This document shows positions 57,351 through 63,564 of a stretch of DNA of 64,000 nucleotides, in pieces. Origin of the DNA: Enchytraeus crypticus (taxonomy: Eukaryota; Annelida; Clitellata; Enchytraeida; Enchytraeidae); contig CAJHZI010000644.1 in NCBI GenBank assembly GCA_905160935.1, positions 62,001 through 126,000 on the forward strand. The letters are read 5' to 3'. Within the stretch, counting starts at the first letter, position 1, and every line of letters begins with the position of its first letter. The notes under the pieces were generated by a model that made no database searches, was not told the origin of the DNA, and saw only the letters and a program-made list of their open reading frames with translations. Made by a program: the position numbers and the translations under genes.

Positions 57351-60300
57351 CATTATTATTATTATTAGATTTCTATAATTTTTTCTATTTACTATCACTA
57401 TTAATATTATTACTATTATTGTTATTATTATATATTATATAATAATAACAATAATAGTATATATATTATTATATATTCATTATTATTATTATTATTGTTA
57501 TTAATGTTACTATTATTATTGTTATTAATGTTACGGGTAAACAGGATAGTTTTCTCAGGGATTGACGCCCCCTGCCCGGTAAATGTCAGTAAAAGCTGAG
57601 GAAGGCATAGGGGGCCCACCTCGTCAAAAAGCATATCCCCCAAGAAAATAATGGTATATCACGACAAATAAAGCGCCCCCACCCAGTCCCGTGCACCCCT
57701 TAAATGGGGTGCGGGTGGTAAGAATTACACGGCCAGCCGGCACCTTGGGTGCCCCACAGATATACCAGGAGGACATTGCATGCGCCCTAATAGGATAAGT
57801 GTGGGCACATGGAATGTGAGAACTATGGGAGAAAGGGGAAAGTTAGAAAATGTAAAGAGGGAAATGGAGAAAGGGAAAATAAATGTCCTAGGGATGAGTG
57901 AAGTAAGGTGGTTGGGAACTGGAGATTTTATAAGTGATGGATACAGGGTTATATACTCCGGAGGAGACAAAATGGAGAAGGGTGTGGCAATAATATTGGA
58001 TAGAAATTTAAGTGAACGAGTAACAAAGGTTCTTCAGTGCAGTGACAGACTGACGTTAGTGCGGATCAAAGCAGATCCAGTAGATTTGGTGTTTATCCAA
58101 ATCTATATGCCTACATCAGCCTCAGAGGATGAGGAAATTGAAGCGATGTACGAAAAAATAGAAGGAATGATTAAAGGAGAAAAAGCCACAGATTAAGTGA
58201 TAGTTATGGGGGATTGGAACGCGGTGCTGGGTGAAGGAAGAGATGGAAATGAAGTTGGGGAATATGGTCTAGGAAAAAGAAATGAGAGAGCACAGAAATT
58301 GGTTGACTTTTGCAATAGAATGAGATTAGTGGTGTCCAACACTTGGTTCAAACATGAGAAGAGAAGGCGTTACACACGGAAGAAACCAGGAAGCACCGGA
58401 AACGAGGGAAGGTACCAGTTAGACTATATTCTGTTAAAGCAACGGTACAAGAATAGTGTGAAGAATTCAAGGGCTTATCCAGGAGCCGATATTAATTCAG
58501 ACCACAATCTAGTAATGGCAAAAGTAGGGCTTCAGTTGAAGAAAATAGTTAAGAAGAAAACTAGTAGGAGATGGAATTTGAACGGATTGAACGAGAAAAG
58601 AAGTCAGTTTCAGGAAGCAGTGGAAAGAAAAGTTAAGGAAATGAAGTACTACGAAAGAACAGGGGTAAATGAAAGATGGTGTCAGCTAAAGGAAGCTATT
58701 AAAATAGGTGCAAAAGAAGTTTATGGCTTTCTTAAAGCAAATACCGCTAAAATACCTTGGATCACAAGCGAGATGCTTGACAAATGGATGAAAGGAGGAA
58801 ATGGAAAAGTATTGACACCAGTCATGGCCAAAGGAAATATAGAAGCTTAAACAGTGAACTTAGAAGAATTACAGACAAAGCAAAAGATCATTGGTGGAGT
58901 GAAAAGTGTGATGATTTAGCAGAATATGATAGAAGAGGGAGGTCGGATCTATTAGACCAGGAAGTCAGGATATTAACAAGAACCGATAAGAAAAAGAAGG
59001 GAGATGCAAAGAACATTAGTATAATGGGTAAAGATGGGGAATTGAAGACAGAGCTGGAAGAAGTAAAAGAAAGATGGAGAGAATATGTAGAGGAATTGTA
59101 TGATAAGGCTGGGAAACCAGTTCAAGAGGATTTTAAAATAGAAGAAGAGAATATCATAGAAGACGATAAAAGGGGCCCCGATTTAATGAAGGAGGAAATT
59201 TATTCTGCAATTAACAGTATGAAGAAGGGGAAGGCAGCCGGAATAGATGAAATCCCAGCAGAATTCTTGAAAATGTTGGAAGGAGAAGCACTCAAAAAGT
59301 TAATGGAAGTATGTATGGAAGTGTACAGTACAGGTATTTGGCCAGACGAGACGACTTTATCAAGTCAGTGATGATTCCAATTCCCAAAAAAGCCAATGCT
59401 GTGGAGTGTTCGGATTACAGAACAATCAGCTTAATACCTCATGCATCGAAGATCTTATTAAAGATAATAAATAATCGCATTCAGTCGAAAGCAGAGATGA
59501 TACTGAGCAAGACACAATTTGGTGTTAGGAAAGGATGCGGCACAAGAGAAGCAATAGGAGTAATGCGGGTTCTTTGCGAAAGAAGCTTAGAATATGGAAA
59601 TGACGTTTTTGTATGCTTTGTAGACTTCGAGAAGGCCTTTGACAGGATTGATTGGATAACGATGATGAATATCTTAAAAAGAATAGGAATTGACTGGAGA
59701 GATAGAAGACTAATTTTGAACTTGTACATGAATCAAAGAGCAGTAATCAAAATCCAACAGAATACTCAGAAGAAGGTGAAATAGGACGTGGAGTAAGACA
59801 AGGTTGTAGCATTTTGCCGCTGCTGTTTAACATTTACGCTGAGGCAATGATGGAGGAAGCCATGGAAGACTTGGAAGAAGGAATAAAAGTAGGAGGGAAT
59901 TTGTTACAAGATGTATGATTTGCAGATGACCAAGGAATGATAGCGGGCAGCGAGATTGGATTGCAGAAGATAATGGATAGGCTGAATGATACGGCCCTAA
60001 GATATGGCATGAAAATTAATATAAAAAAGACCAAGGTTATGAGAGTGTCCAATAATAAAGGTGTAGTTAATATCACAATAAATGGTTTGAAATTGGAACA
60101 GGTAAGGAGTTTCAAATATTTGGGTCATACTATAACCGATGATGGGAAATGTGGGACAGAAATATGCAGTAGGATTGCACAAGCAAAAGCGGCCTTTGGT
60201 ATTAGAAAAGAAATATTAACACAAAGTCTAAAAGAAAGACACAAAGATAAAGATAGTGAAAACTTTGGTTTGGACCTCGCTATTGTATGGATGTGAAATA

Positions 60301-61983
60301 CGGACCTTAAGGAAGGCAGATATTAGGAAACTGGAGGCATTGGAAATGTGGATTTGGAGAAGAGTGGAGAGGATTAGCTGGACTCAAAAAGTTACAAATG
60401 AGGAAGTTCTGGAGAGAGTTGGCACAGATAGACAGTTGATAAATGTATTAAGAAATAGGAAGAAGAGATGGATAGGACACATTCTAAGGGGGGAAGGTCT
60501 ATTAAAAGAGGTCATAGAAGGTAGAATTGAAGGAAAAAGAGGCAGGGGCTGGCCGAGATTAGTTATGTTAGATGATTTAAAGACCCACTCATATGTGGAA
60601 ATGAAGAGGAAGGCGGAAGACAGAAAAGAGTGGAGGCGTTATGTACCATGGACCTGCCAGTAGGCAGTGCACTAAGAGAGAGAGAGAGAATGTTACTATC
60701 TACGAAAACTTATATAGCAGTATACTGGCCGAAATCGGCTTTCGAGTCTGGTTTACAGTAAGAGTTATTTAATTATAATCTAAATAAAAATGCGATTAAA
60801 TTTGTGAATTGATTTATCATCCCTCTCATAAGTCTGTGTAATACCTGTTTATAGGATTTATTCTTAATTAATCTAATAACTGTGTTTGGCCGTCATATCT
60901 TTCACGACCTCTGTTGATCACACTTATTCAGCTCTAATATAAATGATATCAAGAATTCTACGTTTGGTTTCAATATACCTTAACTATATAAAAATATTCT
61001 CAAATTTTGTTACAAATATTGCTTTCATGTTAAATTTAATTCTTCTAAAGTTTAGCTAAATCGAACGGAGCTCTGATCACAGGTCCTATATTGCCGTAAG
61101 TTTGCACTGATTCGTTTATAGGTAGACTGATGTAATTGATTAATTAAATAATTGATTGATAGAGCTATACTAATGGACGTGAAAAGAGATAACAGAGTCC
61201 TGTCACTGGTAAACAAGGCTGGACTGAAGGGCAACCTCACCCAGATGTTGGATCAGCTACAGAGGTGTCAGAAAGCTCTCAACGAATTTCTCGAGGTTTT
61301 CTTCTTTAGATTATATTCTGTTATGCGGATTGTTATCATAACCGATTTCATTTATATGAAAGGCATTGAAAAGACTCGTGTTGAATAACTGATGGATATT
61401 GTGCAGTTGATGGCATTGCGATATAGTGGTCTGTCATTGCAGCCACTAATGCAGATTGAAAATACTTCTCACTTAGTATTCATTTGCTGTGTGTTTTGAC
61501 CTTATTGAATTACGAATAAACGTTAAATCGCTATTAATTGATTCACCGAATATTAATTCAAGAATCGATAGAGCATAGGAAATATTGTTCTGGCTAATCA
61601 CACTGTTTGAGTAAAAAAATTAGCGACTGAATTGGAAATACAATGTACTCTACATATATAATTTTATGCAATTGTAATTTATTGATTACTGAGTTGCGAA
61701 TATAATTCAACAAACTGCTGAAATCAGATCCACCGAAGACTCTTGTAAATCTTCTATGTAACACACATTTACGAAGATGCATTGACCAGGGTGTCAGCAA
61801 AGAAGATTCAAACAATTCTTCTACTAAAACGTTATGTGATTTTGATGGTTGTTGATTGATATGTCTTGAATTTCTTGTGTAATTCAGTTAAAATATCAGT
61901 TACAATATCTCTTACAATATTACAATAACTCTGCAGTTATTGTGTAAGGTTATGTATCTTACACTGTTTCAAATTGTTGTATA

Positions 61984-62049
<66 letters not shown>

Positions 62050-63132
62050 ATTTCGCCACTTGGGCTAACAATACACACTCATTGCACAGTGAAACAAAAT
62101 GGGGAGTTTTGCTTTGATAACTTATTTGTCGATTAATCGATTGATTGATTTCAGGAAAAACGTTCCCTCTTTCCACGGTTCTATTTCATCGGGGACGACG
62201 ACCTGCTGGAGATCCTGGGTCAGTCCACTAACCCCGCGGTCATCCAGACTCACCTCAAGAAGCTCTTCGCTGGGATCCACTCGGTGCAGTTCGATGAGAA
62301 CAAGACGCACATAATGGCGATGAGGTCACTGGATGGAGAGGTTGTGCCTCTGAGGCGTCAGGTCCAGATTGGCACTCAAGTAGAGGTACTGTGTGACATG
62401 TAGAGATTCATACATAGACATATAGACAGGCTTACAGAAATATATAGACAAGCATGCATAGATATATAGATAGGATTGCTTTGACATAGAGACAGGCTTA
62501 CGTAGACATATAGGCAGGCATGCATAGACATATAGACAGGCATACGTAGACATATAGGCAGGCATACAGAGACATATAGGCAAGCATACAGAGACATATA
62601 GACAGGCATAAATACATGTAGGTATATTCAGAGACAGGCATACATAGACATATTTAGAGACAGGCATACATAGACATATTTAGAGACAGGCATACATATA
62701 CATAGGCGTATATAGAAACATGCATACATAGATATTTAAAAATTGCCCAAAGCGCATAATTAGACAGGCCCATTTGAACAAAAATACCGAAGTGTATGAA
62801 AATAATAAGACAAGTCTGTCTGGATTCATAAAAACAGGCATGAATACAACTATAACACATGCGCAATTGGATTAATAAATGAACTGTTTCGTTGTCCGTT
62901 CTTTTGATTGGCTAGTTTTGTGATCGATTGATAGAGTTTTAAAGTTATAATTTTTTTATTTAATGGTCGACAGTCGATTGATTGATTGAAATAACTGATT
63001 ACTTGTTAGACGTGGTTGAGCCAGCTTTCCTCAGAGATGAAGAACACTCTGCAGGAACTGCTGAAGGAGTGTCTGAGGGACTCTAAGGGAGGCTCGAAAT
63101 CTGCTCTCGATCCGAACAAATATCCGTCCCAG
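32826..63132 (+). CDS. DYNC2H1: Cytoplasmic dynein-2 heavy chain (DYNC2H1), 5' 24 coding exons, 3' partial
   Basis: Twenty-four coding exons join in phase to 1543 codons, with strong colinear similarity to the N-terminal third of human DYNC2H1 (about 4300 aa in total). Diagnostic blocks: [142 protein letters not shown]. This is the dimerising tail plus the start of the linker. The AAA1-AAA6 motor, stalk and C-terminus lie beyond the right edge. The protein drives retrograde intraflagellar transport in cilia, with intermediate chains binding its tail. Introns of 0.2-4 kb carry most of the LINEs and satellites, all without disturbing exon phase. The start ATG at 32826 aligns within a few residues of the human start. 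Confidence 0.97.
33481..33811 (+). CDS. DYNC2H1: DYNC2H1 exon 2
   Basis: Residues 64-173. Contains [20 protein letters not shown] and [20 protein letters not shown]. Acceptor TTTGCAG, donor GTTAGT, ends phase 1. Confidence 0.95.
33895..34022 (+). mobile_element. LINE family B, 3' terminus
   Basis: GATTGACTGATGATATGG, TGGGACAGAGAGGAGTGGAG, ATCCCGACCCTAGTTAAATT and a GATGATGATG tail, as in the 2270 and 20875 copies. 5'-truncated, in DYNC2H1 intron 2. Confidence 0.75.
35093..35347 (+). CDS. DYNC2H1: DYNC2H1 exon 3
   Basis: [14 protein letters not shown] through [15 protein letters not shown] to LLQVI. Acceptor GATTCCAG preceded by ATTGATTGATTGG; donor GTATGA. Confidence 0.95.
36021..36253 (+). 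CDS. DYNC2H1: DYNC2H1 exon 4
   Basis: [17 protein letters not shown].., [23 protein letters not shown]. Acceptor GTGCAG, donor GTTATA, ends phase 0. Confidence 0.94.
36563..36885 (+). CDS. DYNC2H1: DYNC2H1 exon 5
   Basis: [32 protein letters not shown].., [16 protein letters not shown]. The donor is GTTGTT at 36886; the open frame running past it is intron. Confidence 0.93.
36985..37112 (+). repeat. SINE family S1 copy (tRNA-like)
   Basis: CGAAGTCGGTAAGATACTCG, GGATCAGTATGTGCGGGGTT, CCGTCACTGACATTACTTTC, then GTTAACATTAGCTTTTAG. Sense orientation in DYNC2H1 intron 5. Confidence 0.75.
37450..38490 (+). repeat. 19-bp minisatellite (TGATGCTTGTGATACATGC)
   Basis: Roughly fifty copies, many with variant sub-units (TGATGCATTC, TGATACATGC), fill about 1 kb of DYNC2H1 intron 5. 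Because 19 is not a multiple of 3 and no register of the minus strand contains a stop, long minus-strand frames (up to 243 codons, repeating [19 protein letters not shown]) arise automatically. I do not regard them as genes. Confidence 0.95.
38619..38781 (+). CDS. DYNC2H1: DYNC2H1 exon 6
   Basis: [20 protein letters not shown] then a Gly/Lys-rich stretch and [14 protein letters not shown]. Acceptor ATCTCAG, donor GTTTGA. It lies about 130 bp beyond the 19-bp minisatellite. Confidence 0.93.
39136..40076 (+). mobile_element. Decayed mariner/Tc1-like element with ~190-bp inverted ends
   Basis: Inverted ends of about 190 bp, beginning (C)CGGGTGAGTAAAAAAAA at 39138 and mirrored by ..TTTTTACTCACCCTG at 40074, sit between TA dinucleotides. 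The middle encodes the back half of a transposase: [24 protein letters not shown] and [10 protein letters not shown]. The usual second catalytic Asp (FQQDGAPAH) is Asn here, the N-terminal DNA-binding half is absent, and stops follow. About 940 bp, dead; it could still be mobilised in trans through its ends. Confidence 0.82.
40380..40555 (+). CDS. DYNC2H1: DYNC2H1 exon 7
   Basis: [20 protein letters not shown].., [15 protein letters not shown]. Acceptor TTGTCAG, donor GTAACA, ends phase 2. Confidence 0.93.
40575..41400 (-). mobile_element. CR1-like LINE fragment (C-terminal ORF end and 3' UTR)
   Basis: On the minus strand (41395 to 40830) it reads [25 protein letters not shown].., [26 protein letters not shown] and [16 protein letters not shown], the standard end of a CR1/L2-type reverse transcriptase ORF. 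A 3' UTR follows, ending in TGATTGATTAAT repeats near 40580. The domain before RT motif D is missing. It lies antisense in DYNC2H1 intron 7. Confidence 0.82.
41440..41692 (+). repeat. SINE family S2 copy (tRNA-like), well preserved
   Basis: Box-A-like TAGCGTAGAGGTAACG at 41451, box-B GGTTCGATTCCC, GCGCTGATCGGAGAGTAAAA, ACTGGTTATGCGGAAAATTA and the common end AACATGTGGTATTAAAAC, ATCAACATAGTTGATCATTT. It pairs with the inverted copy at 31560. Confidence 0.8.
41988..42183 (+). CDS. DYNC2H1: DYNC2H1 exon 8
   Basis: [46 protein letters not shown]. Acceptor TATGAAG is weak, but TTGATTGATTGATC lies upstream. Donor GTTTGA. Confidence 0.93.
42544..42652 (+). CDS. DYNC2H1: DYNC2H1 exon 9
   Basis: [20 protein letters not shown] then [16 protein letters not shown]. 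It was found by homology and phase, since no long frame marks it. Acceptor GATTTAG, donor GTAAAT. Confidence 0.93.
42690..43002 (-). mobile_element. CR1-like LINE 3' UTR fragment
   Basis: Same order as 40575-40900 (CAATCAGTAAAATTGAAC, ATAATGTCAGGGACGTTT, CACCACACGATGACGACTGA, GAAAGCGAGACCAAAACAG). The 63-codon plus-strand frame inside it is incidental. Confidence 0.75.
43055..43150 (-). repeat. SINE family S1 copy (tRNA-like)
   Basis: Reverse complement of the S1 core: TCAGTTTCCTCACTCGCAGG, GTCAGTGACAGGCGAACCC, GGATTTGAACCCCGCACTTA. Together with 43215 it forms an inverted SINE pair. Confidence 0.7.
43215..43352 (+). repeat. SINE family S1 copy (tRNA-like)
   Basis: The most complete copy: GGAGCCAGTGGCGATGTCGG, TAAGATATTCGACCGCCGAT, GTGCGGGGTTCTAATCTTGG, CCCGTCACTGACAACGCTTT, GAGGAAACTGACGTTAACAT. 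It ends about 75 bases before the exon 10 acceptor. Confidence 0.8.
43427..43575 (+). CDS. DYNC2H1: DYNC2H1 exon 10
   Basis: [37 protein letters not shown], then CHFNISDK. Acceptor TTGTAG after a GATTGATTGATGG tract; donor GTTTAT. Confidence 0.94.
44005..44056 (+). mobile_element. LINE family A, minimal 3' end with GAA tail
   Basis: CTTGAACCTGCCATTTGGCA, GTGCACTGAAGAAGAAGAAG: the last ~30 bases of family A with a (GAA)n tail in place of (GA)n. Confidence 0.6.
44276..44514 (+). CDS. DYNC2H1: DYNC2H1 exon 11
   Basis: [20 protein letters not shown].., [20 protein letters not shown] is almost invariant against human. Acceptor GTAAAG, donor GTAAGT. Confidence 0.96.
44630..44745 (-). mobile_element. 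Family B-tailed short element
   Basis: Minus-strand family B terminus (CCCGACCCTAGTTAAACTAG) joined to the GGCTCCAGAAATTACTAC-type body shared with 7220 and 51540. Confidence 0.6.
44950..45080 (-). repeat. SINE family S1 copy (tRNA-like), diverged
   Basis: Reverse-complement S1 features: TTTCGAAAGCAAGATCAGTG, GGATTTGAACCCCTTACATA, ACTGATCCACAGTAGGATAT. Confidence 0.6.
45286..45450 (+). repeat. 24-bp AT-rich minisatellite
   Basis: About six copies of TAATTATAATTATTATACTG + TAAT, nearly identical, about 60 bases before exon 12. Confidence 0.92.
45513..45744 (+). CDS. DYNC2H1: DYNC2H1 exon 12
   Basis: [39 protein letters not shown]. Acceptor TTTTAG, donor GTTCGT. Confidence 0.95.
45975..46449 (+). 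repeat. 62-bp tandem array derived from the LINE family C 3' end
   Basis: Four head-to-tail units with starts at 46021, 46083, 46145 and 46207, and a fifth at about 46388, separated from the others by a 115-bp insert starting ATTTATTTATTTATTCGTG. Each unit (AGATCAGTGGAGGAAGATGG .. GTCCACAAAGTGACGTC) aligns with the last ~60 bases of the LINE C coding end at 51009-51068 (GATAGGTGGAGGGAGAGG .. GTCCACCGAGTGACGT). The part just left of the array (45980-46020) extends the match, so one LINE C tail was captured and then amplified. Confidence 0.78.
46495..46726 (+). repeat. 116-bp tandem duplication
   Basis: 46495-46610 is repeated without visible change at 46611-46726 (TAATGGCATAATAATATAAT .. GCAGTCCTTGCTTC). 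A third, diverged partial copy starts near 46832. The identity implies a recent event. Confidence 0.9.
47102..47229 (+). CDS. DYNC2H1: DYNC2H1 exon 13
   Basis: [15 protein letters not shown].., [20 protein letters not shown]. Acceptor GTGCTCAG, donor GTTTCT. A look-alike acceptor with GACT after it lies about 90 bp upstream. Confidence 0.92.
48026..48269 (+). CDS. DYNC2H1: DYNC2H1 exon 14
   Basis: [18 protein letters not shown].., [34 protein letters not shown]. Acceptor ACGTAG has almost no pyrimidine tract; a 70-bp hairpin of TTGATTGA repeats ends about 13 bases upstream. Confidence 0.92.
48350..49335 (+). repeat. 35-bp satellite, left block
   Basis: About 28 diverged copies of CTCTACTATGAGATACCGAA + CCGCTTCATTCTAAG fill DYNC2H1 intron 14. 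The array is interrupted at 49336 by LINE family C and resumes at 51092. Confidence 0.92.
49336..51091 (+). mobile_element. LINE family C, 5'-truncated copy inserted in the satellite
   Basis: An 11-bp target duplication TATGACGTACC (49325-49335 and 51092-51102) brackets a 1756-bp AT-rich non-LTR element. RT blocks appear in order: [47 protein letters not shown] and FVDDIGW (catalytic DD intact), then [18 protein letters not shown] and [17 protein letters not shown]-stop. The endonuclease domain is missing, and the frame changes or stops several times (after 49825, 50110, 50304 and around 50460-50820), so the copy is dead. I could not fix its clade. Confidence 0.88.
51092..51430 (+). repeat. 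35-bp satellite, right block
   Basis: Continuation of the 48350 array (GAGATACCGAATCACTTCAT, TCTAAGCTCTACTATGAGAT), about 9 copies, ending near 51430. Confidence 0.9.
51466..51740 (+). mobile_element. Family B-tailed element (longest copy)
   Basis: The body starts near GGGTTGTGCGAAGAATTGAC and runs through CGTGTCGTAGAAGGCGACTA, AGGCTCCAGAAATTGCTACG, then the LINE B end TGACTGATGATATGATGTAG, CGACCCTAGTTAAGCTGG and a GAAGAAGATGATGATG tail. The body is shared with 7220 and 44630, while the terminus is that of LINE B. Confidence 0.7.
51861..52010 (+). CDS. DYNC2H1: DYNC2H1 exon 15
   Basis: [50 protein letters not shown]. 50 codons, phase 0 at both ends. Acceptor GTGACAG, donor GTTGTG. Confidence 0.95.
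52506..52740 (+). repeat. Tandem duplication of the exon 16 splice acceptor
   Basis: 52506-52612 and 52621-52733 are two diverged copies (ATTTGACTGTGGGTGAGGAA, TTTTGGTTTTCAGCTGGATG, TAATGAAGAGTA). Each includes a pyrimidine-rich tract, CAG and the first codons of exon 16; the upstream copy hits a stop after 18 codons. Confidence 0.88.
52706..52908 (+). CDS. DYNC2H1: DYNC2H1 exon 16
   Basis: [35 protein letters not shown].., [18 protein letters not shown]. The acceptor TTTTCAG and the first codons are duplicated 121 bp upstream; only this copy stays open. Confidence 0.93.
52975..53150 (+). repeat. Dispersed repeat R2, copy 1
   Basis: ATCACTGGACTGGCTTTCTT, ACCTTACTTCTCCTCAGCA, GTGAATTGATCTGCAGTGAT, GTGTGCT with an (ATT)n tail. 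It matches 54418-54600 in the same orientation. Confidence 0.7.
53432..53587 (+). CDS. DYNC2H1: DYNC2H1 exon 17
   Basis: [42 protein letters not shown]. Acceptor TATTCAG, donor GTACAG. Confidence 0.93.
53988..54099 (+). CDS. DYNC2H1: DYNC2H1 exon 18
   Basis: [37 protein letters not shown]. Acceptor ATTTCAG, donor GTAAGT. Confidence 0.93.
54418..54605 (+). repeat. Dispersed repeat R2, copy 2
   Basis: ATCACCGGACTGGCATCTCT, ATCTTACTTCTCTTCGGCA, GTGAATTGATCTGTAGTGAT, GTGTGCT. It also ends in ATT-rich sequence, suggesting a retroposed element with a trinucleotide tail. Confidence 0.7.
55221..55391 (+). CDS. DYNC2H1: DYNC2H1 exon 19
   Basis: [19 protein letters not shown].., [17 protein letters not shown]. 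57 codons, phase 0. Acceptor TTATAG, donor GTTTGT. Confidence 0.94.
55873..56031 (+). CDS. DYNC2H1: DYNC2H1 exon 20
   Basis: [47 protein letters not shown]. Acceptor ATGCAG after a GATTGATCAAG..GATTGATG tract; donor GTATCT. Confidence 0.96.
56083..56335 (-). mobile_element. Internally deleted LINE family A derivative (copy 2)
   Basis: On the minus strand, AACAGGATAGCTTTCTCAGG and GGGCCCACCTCGTTAT.. (the 5' leader seen at 57540-57650) pass straight into the last ~110 bases of family A up to CAGTGCCCTGAGAGAG. About 250 bp, non-coding, with the 5' end intact. It begins ~50 bases after exon 20. Confidence 0.8.
56682..56735. repeat. (TA)n microsatellite
   Basis: About 27 TA units in DYNC2H1 intron 20. 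Confidence 0.95.
56924..57147 (+). CDS. DYNC2H1: DYNC2H1 exon 21
   Basis: [40 protein letters not shown]. Acceptor ATACAG, donor GTTGTG, ends phase 2. The downstream intron holds the long LINE family A copy. Confidence 0.96.
57175..57237 (+). mobile_element. LINE family B, shortest terminus
   Basis: CCTACTTCTAGTTAGACTGG, GTTTCAAGGGATGATGATAA: the family end only, starting about 30 bases after exon 21 and running into the ATT microsatellite. Confidence 0.55.
57238..57535. repeat. (ATT)n microsatellite with interruptions
   Basis: Long runs of ATT with occasional ATC and GTT units. The leucine- and isoleucine-only open frames over it are artefacts. Confidence 0.95.
57540..60693 (+). mobile_element. 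LINE family A (RTE/BovB-like), near full-length, dead copy
   Basis: A 240-bp leader precedes one ORF region. Apurinic-type endonuclease (57783-58530): [43 protein letters not shown] and SDHNLV, so the Asn, Glu, Asp and His catalytic positions are present. Reverse transcriptase (59200-60060): [46 protein letters not shown] and FADD. The C-terminal end is [16 protein letters not shown]-stop, followed by GCAGTGCACTAAGAGAG and an (AG)n tail. The size (~3.1 kb), single ORF and microsatellite tail fit the RTE clade, which includes BovB and CFDP2-like proteins. In-frame stops near 58194, 59782 and 59918, plus frame changes near 58800, 59340 and 60260, make it inactive. It is in DYNC2H1 intron 21, sense orientation. 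Confidence 0.93.
61163..61295 (+). CDS. DYNC2H1: DYNC2H1 exon 22
   Basis: [19 protein letters not shown].., [17 protein letters not shown]. Acceptor TGATAG preceded by AATTGATTGA; donor GTTTTC. Confidence 0.94.
61978..62046. repeat. (TA)n microsatellite
   Basis: About 33 TA units in DYNC2H1 intron 22. Confidence 0.95.
62155..62385 (+). CDS. DYNC2H1: DYNC2H1 exon 23
   Basis: [49 protein letters not shown]. 77 codons, phase 0; acceptor ATTTCAG after CGATTGATTGATT. The open frame read out of phase from 62099 is not the gene product. Confidence 0.96.
62395..62725 (+). repeat. 22-bp minisatellite (GACATATAGGCAGGCATACA type)
   Basis: About 14 degenerate copies of a unit containing ACATATAGACAGGCATAC, beginning ten bases after exon 23. 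The Cys/Tyr-rich minus-strand frames are by-products of the repeat. Confidence 0.9.
63010..63132 (+). CDS. DYNC2H1: DYNC2H1 exon 24 (last in window)
   Basis: [41 protein letters not shown]. 41 codons, phase 0. Acceptor TTGTTAG, donor GTAGAA. The gene continues beyond 64000. Confidence 0.93.
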
Positions 63133-63560
63133 GTAGAACTTTTATATCTATGCCTTAGGCACAATAAACTTTAAATTATGAAATATTAAATTACGTTTTA
63201 GTTAATTGTAAGAAATAACGTTATCCTGTTAATCAACGTGCAGATACCTACATGTATATTTAATATTCTGTATGCAAAGTAAATAATAATAATCTTTGTT
63301 TCTGAATCAAGTAGAAATGTTGACTTGAACAACTGCCTAAGAAGCTTCTAGCAGCCTGTTCTGCGTGTTTTTTTTTATTTTTTAGAGATTGAGTAATATT
63401 TGTCATACAGTTTTTTTAAAGCTGTCATAAAGATTCTTATGTTGAATAAATCAATAATAATTACATATAATAGTCATATGTTAATAGTTATAATATAGTA
63501 ACCGTTGTATAGTAGTCTGTAGCACTACTTATTGATAGATTACGCTGATTCGATACTGTG
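63133..63560. other. DYNC2H1 intron 24, unique AT-rich part
   Basis: No exon or repeat recognised before the minisatellite. Confidence 0.5.
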
Positions 63561-63564
63561 ATCA

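Noticed and set aside
57213-57442. Poly-Leu and poly-Ile open frames resembling membrane segments
   Set aside because: They are translations of an ATT trinucleotide repeat.
62099-62314. 71-codon frame overlapping DYNC2H1 exon 23
   Set aside because: It is read out of phase with the dynein exon, whose product aligns perfectly in another frame.
62326-62866. Cys/Tyr/Leu-rich minus-strand frames resembling a secreted peptide
   Set aside because: They follow the 22-bp minisatellite; no signal peptide or independent start is convincing.
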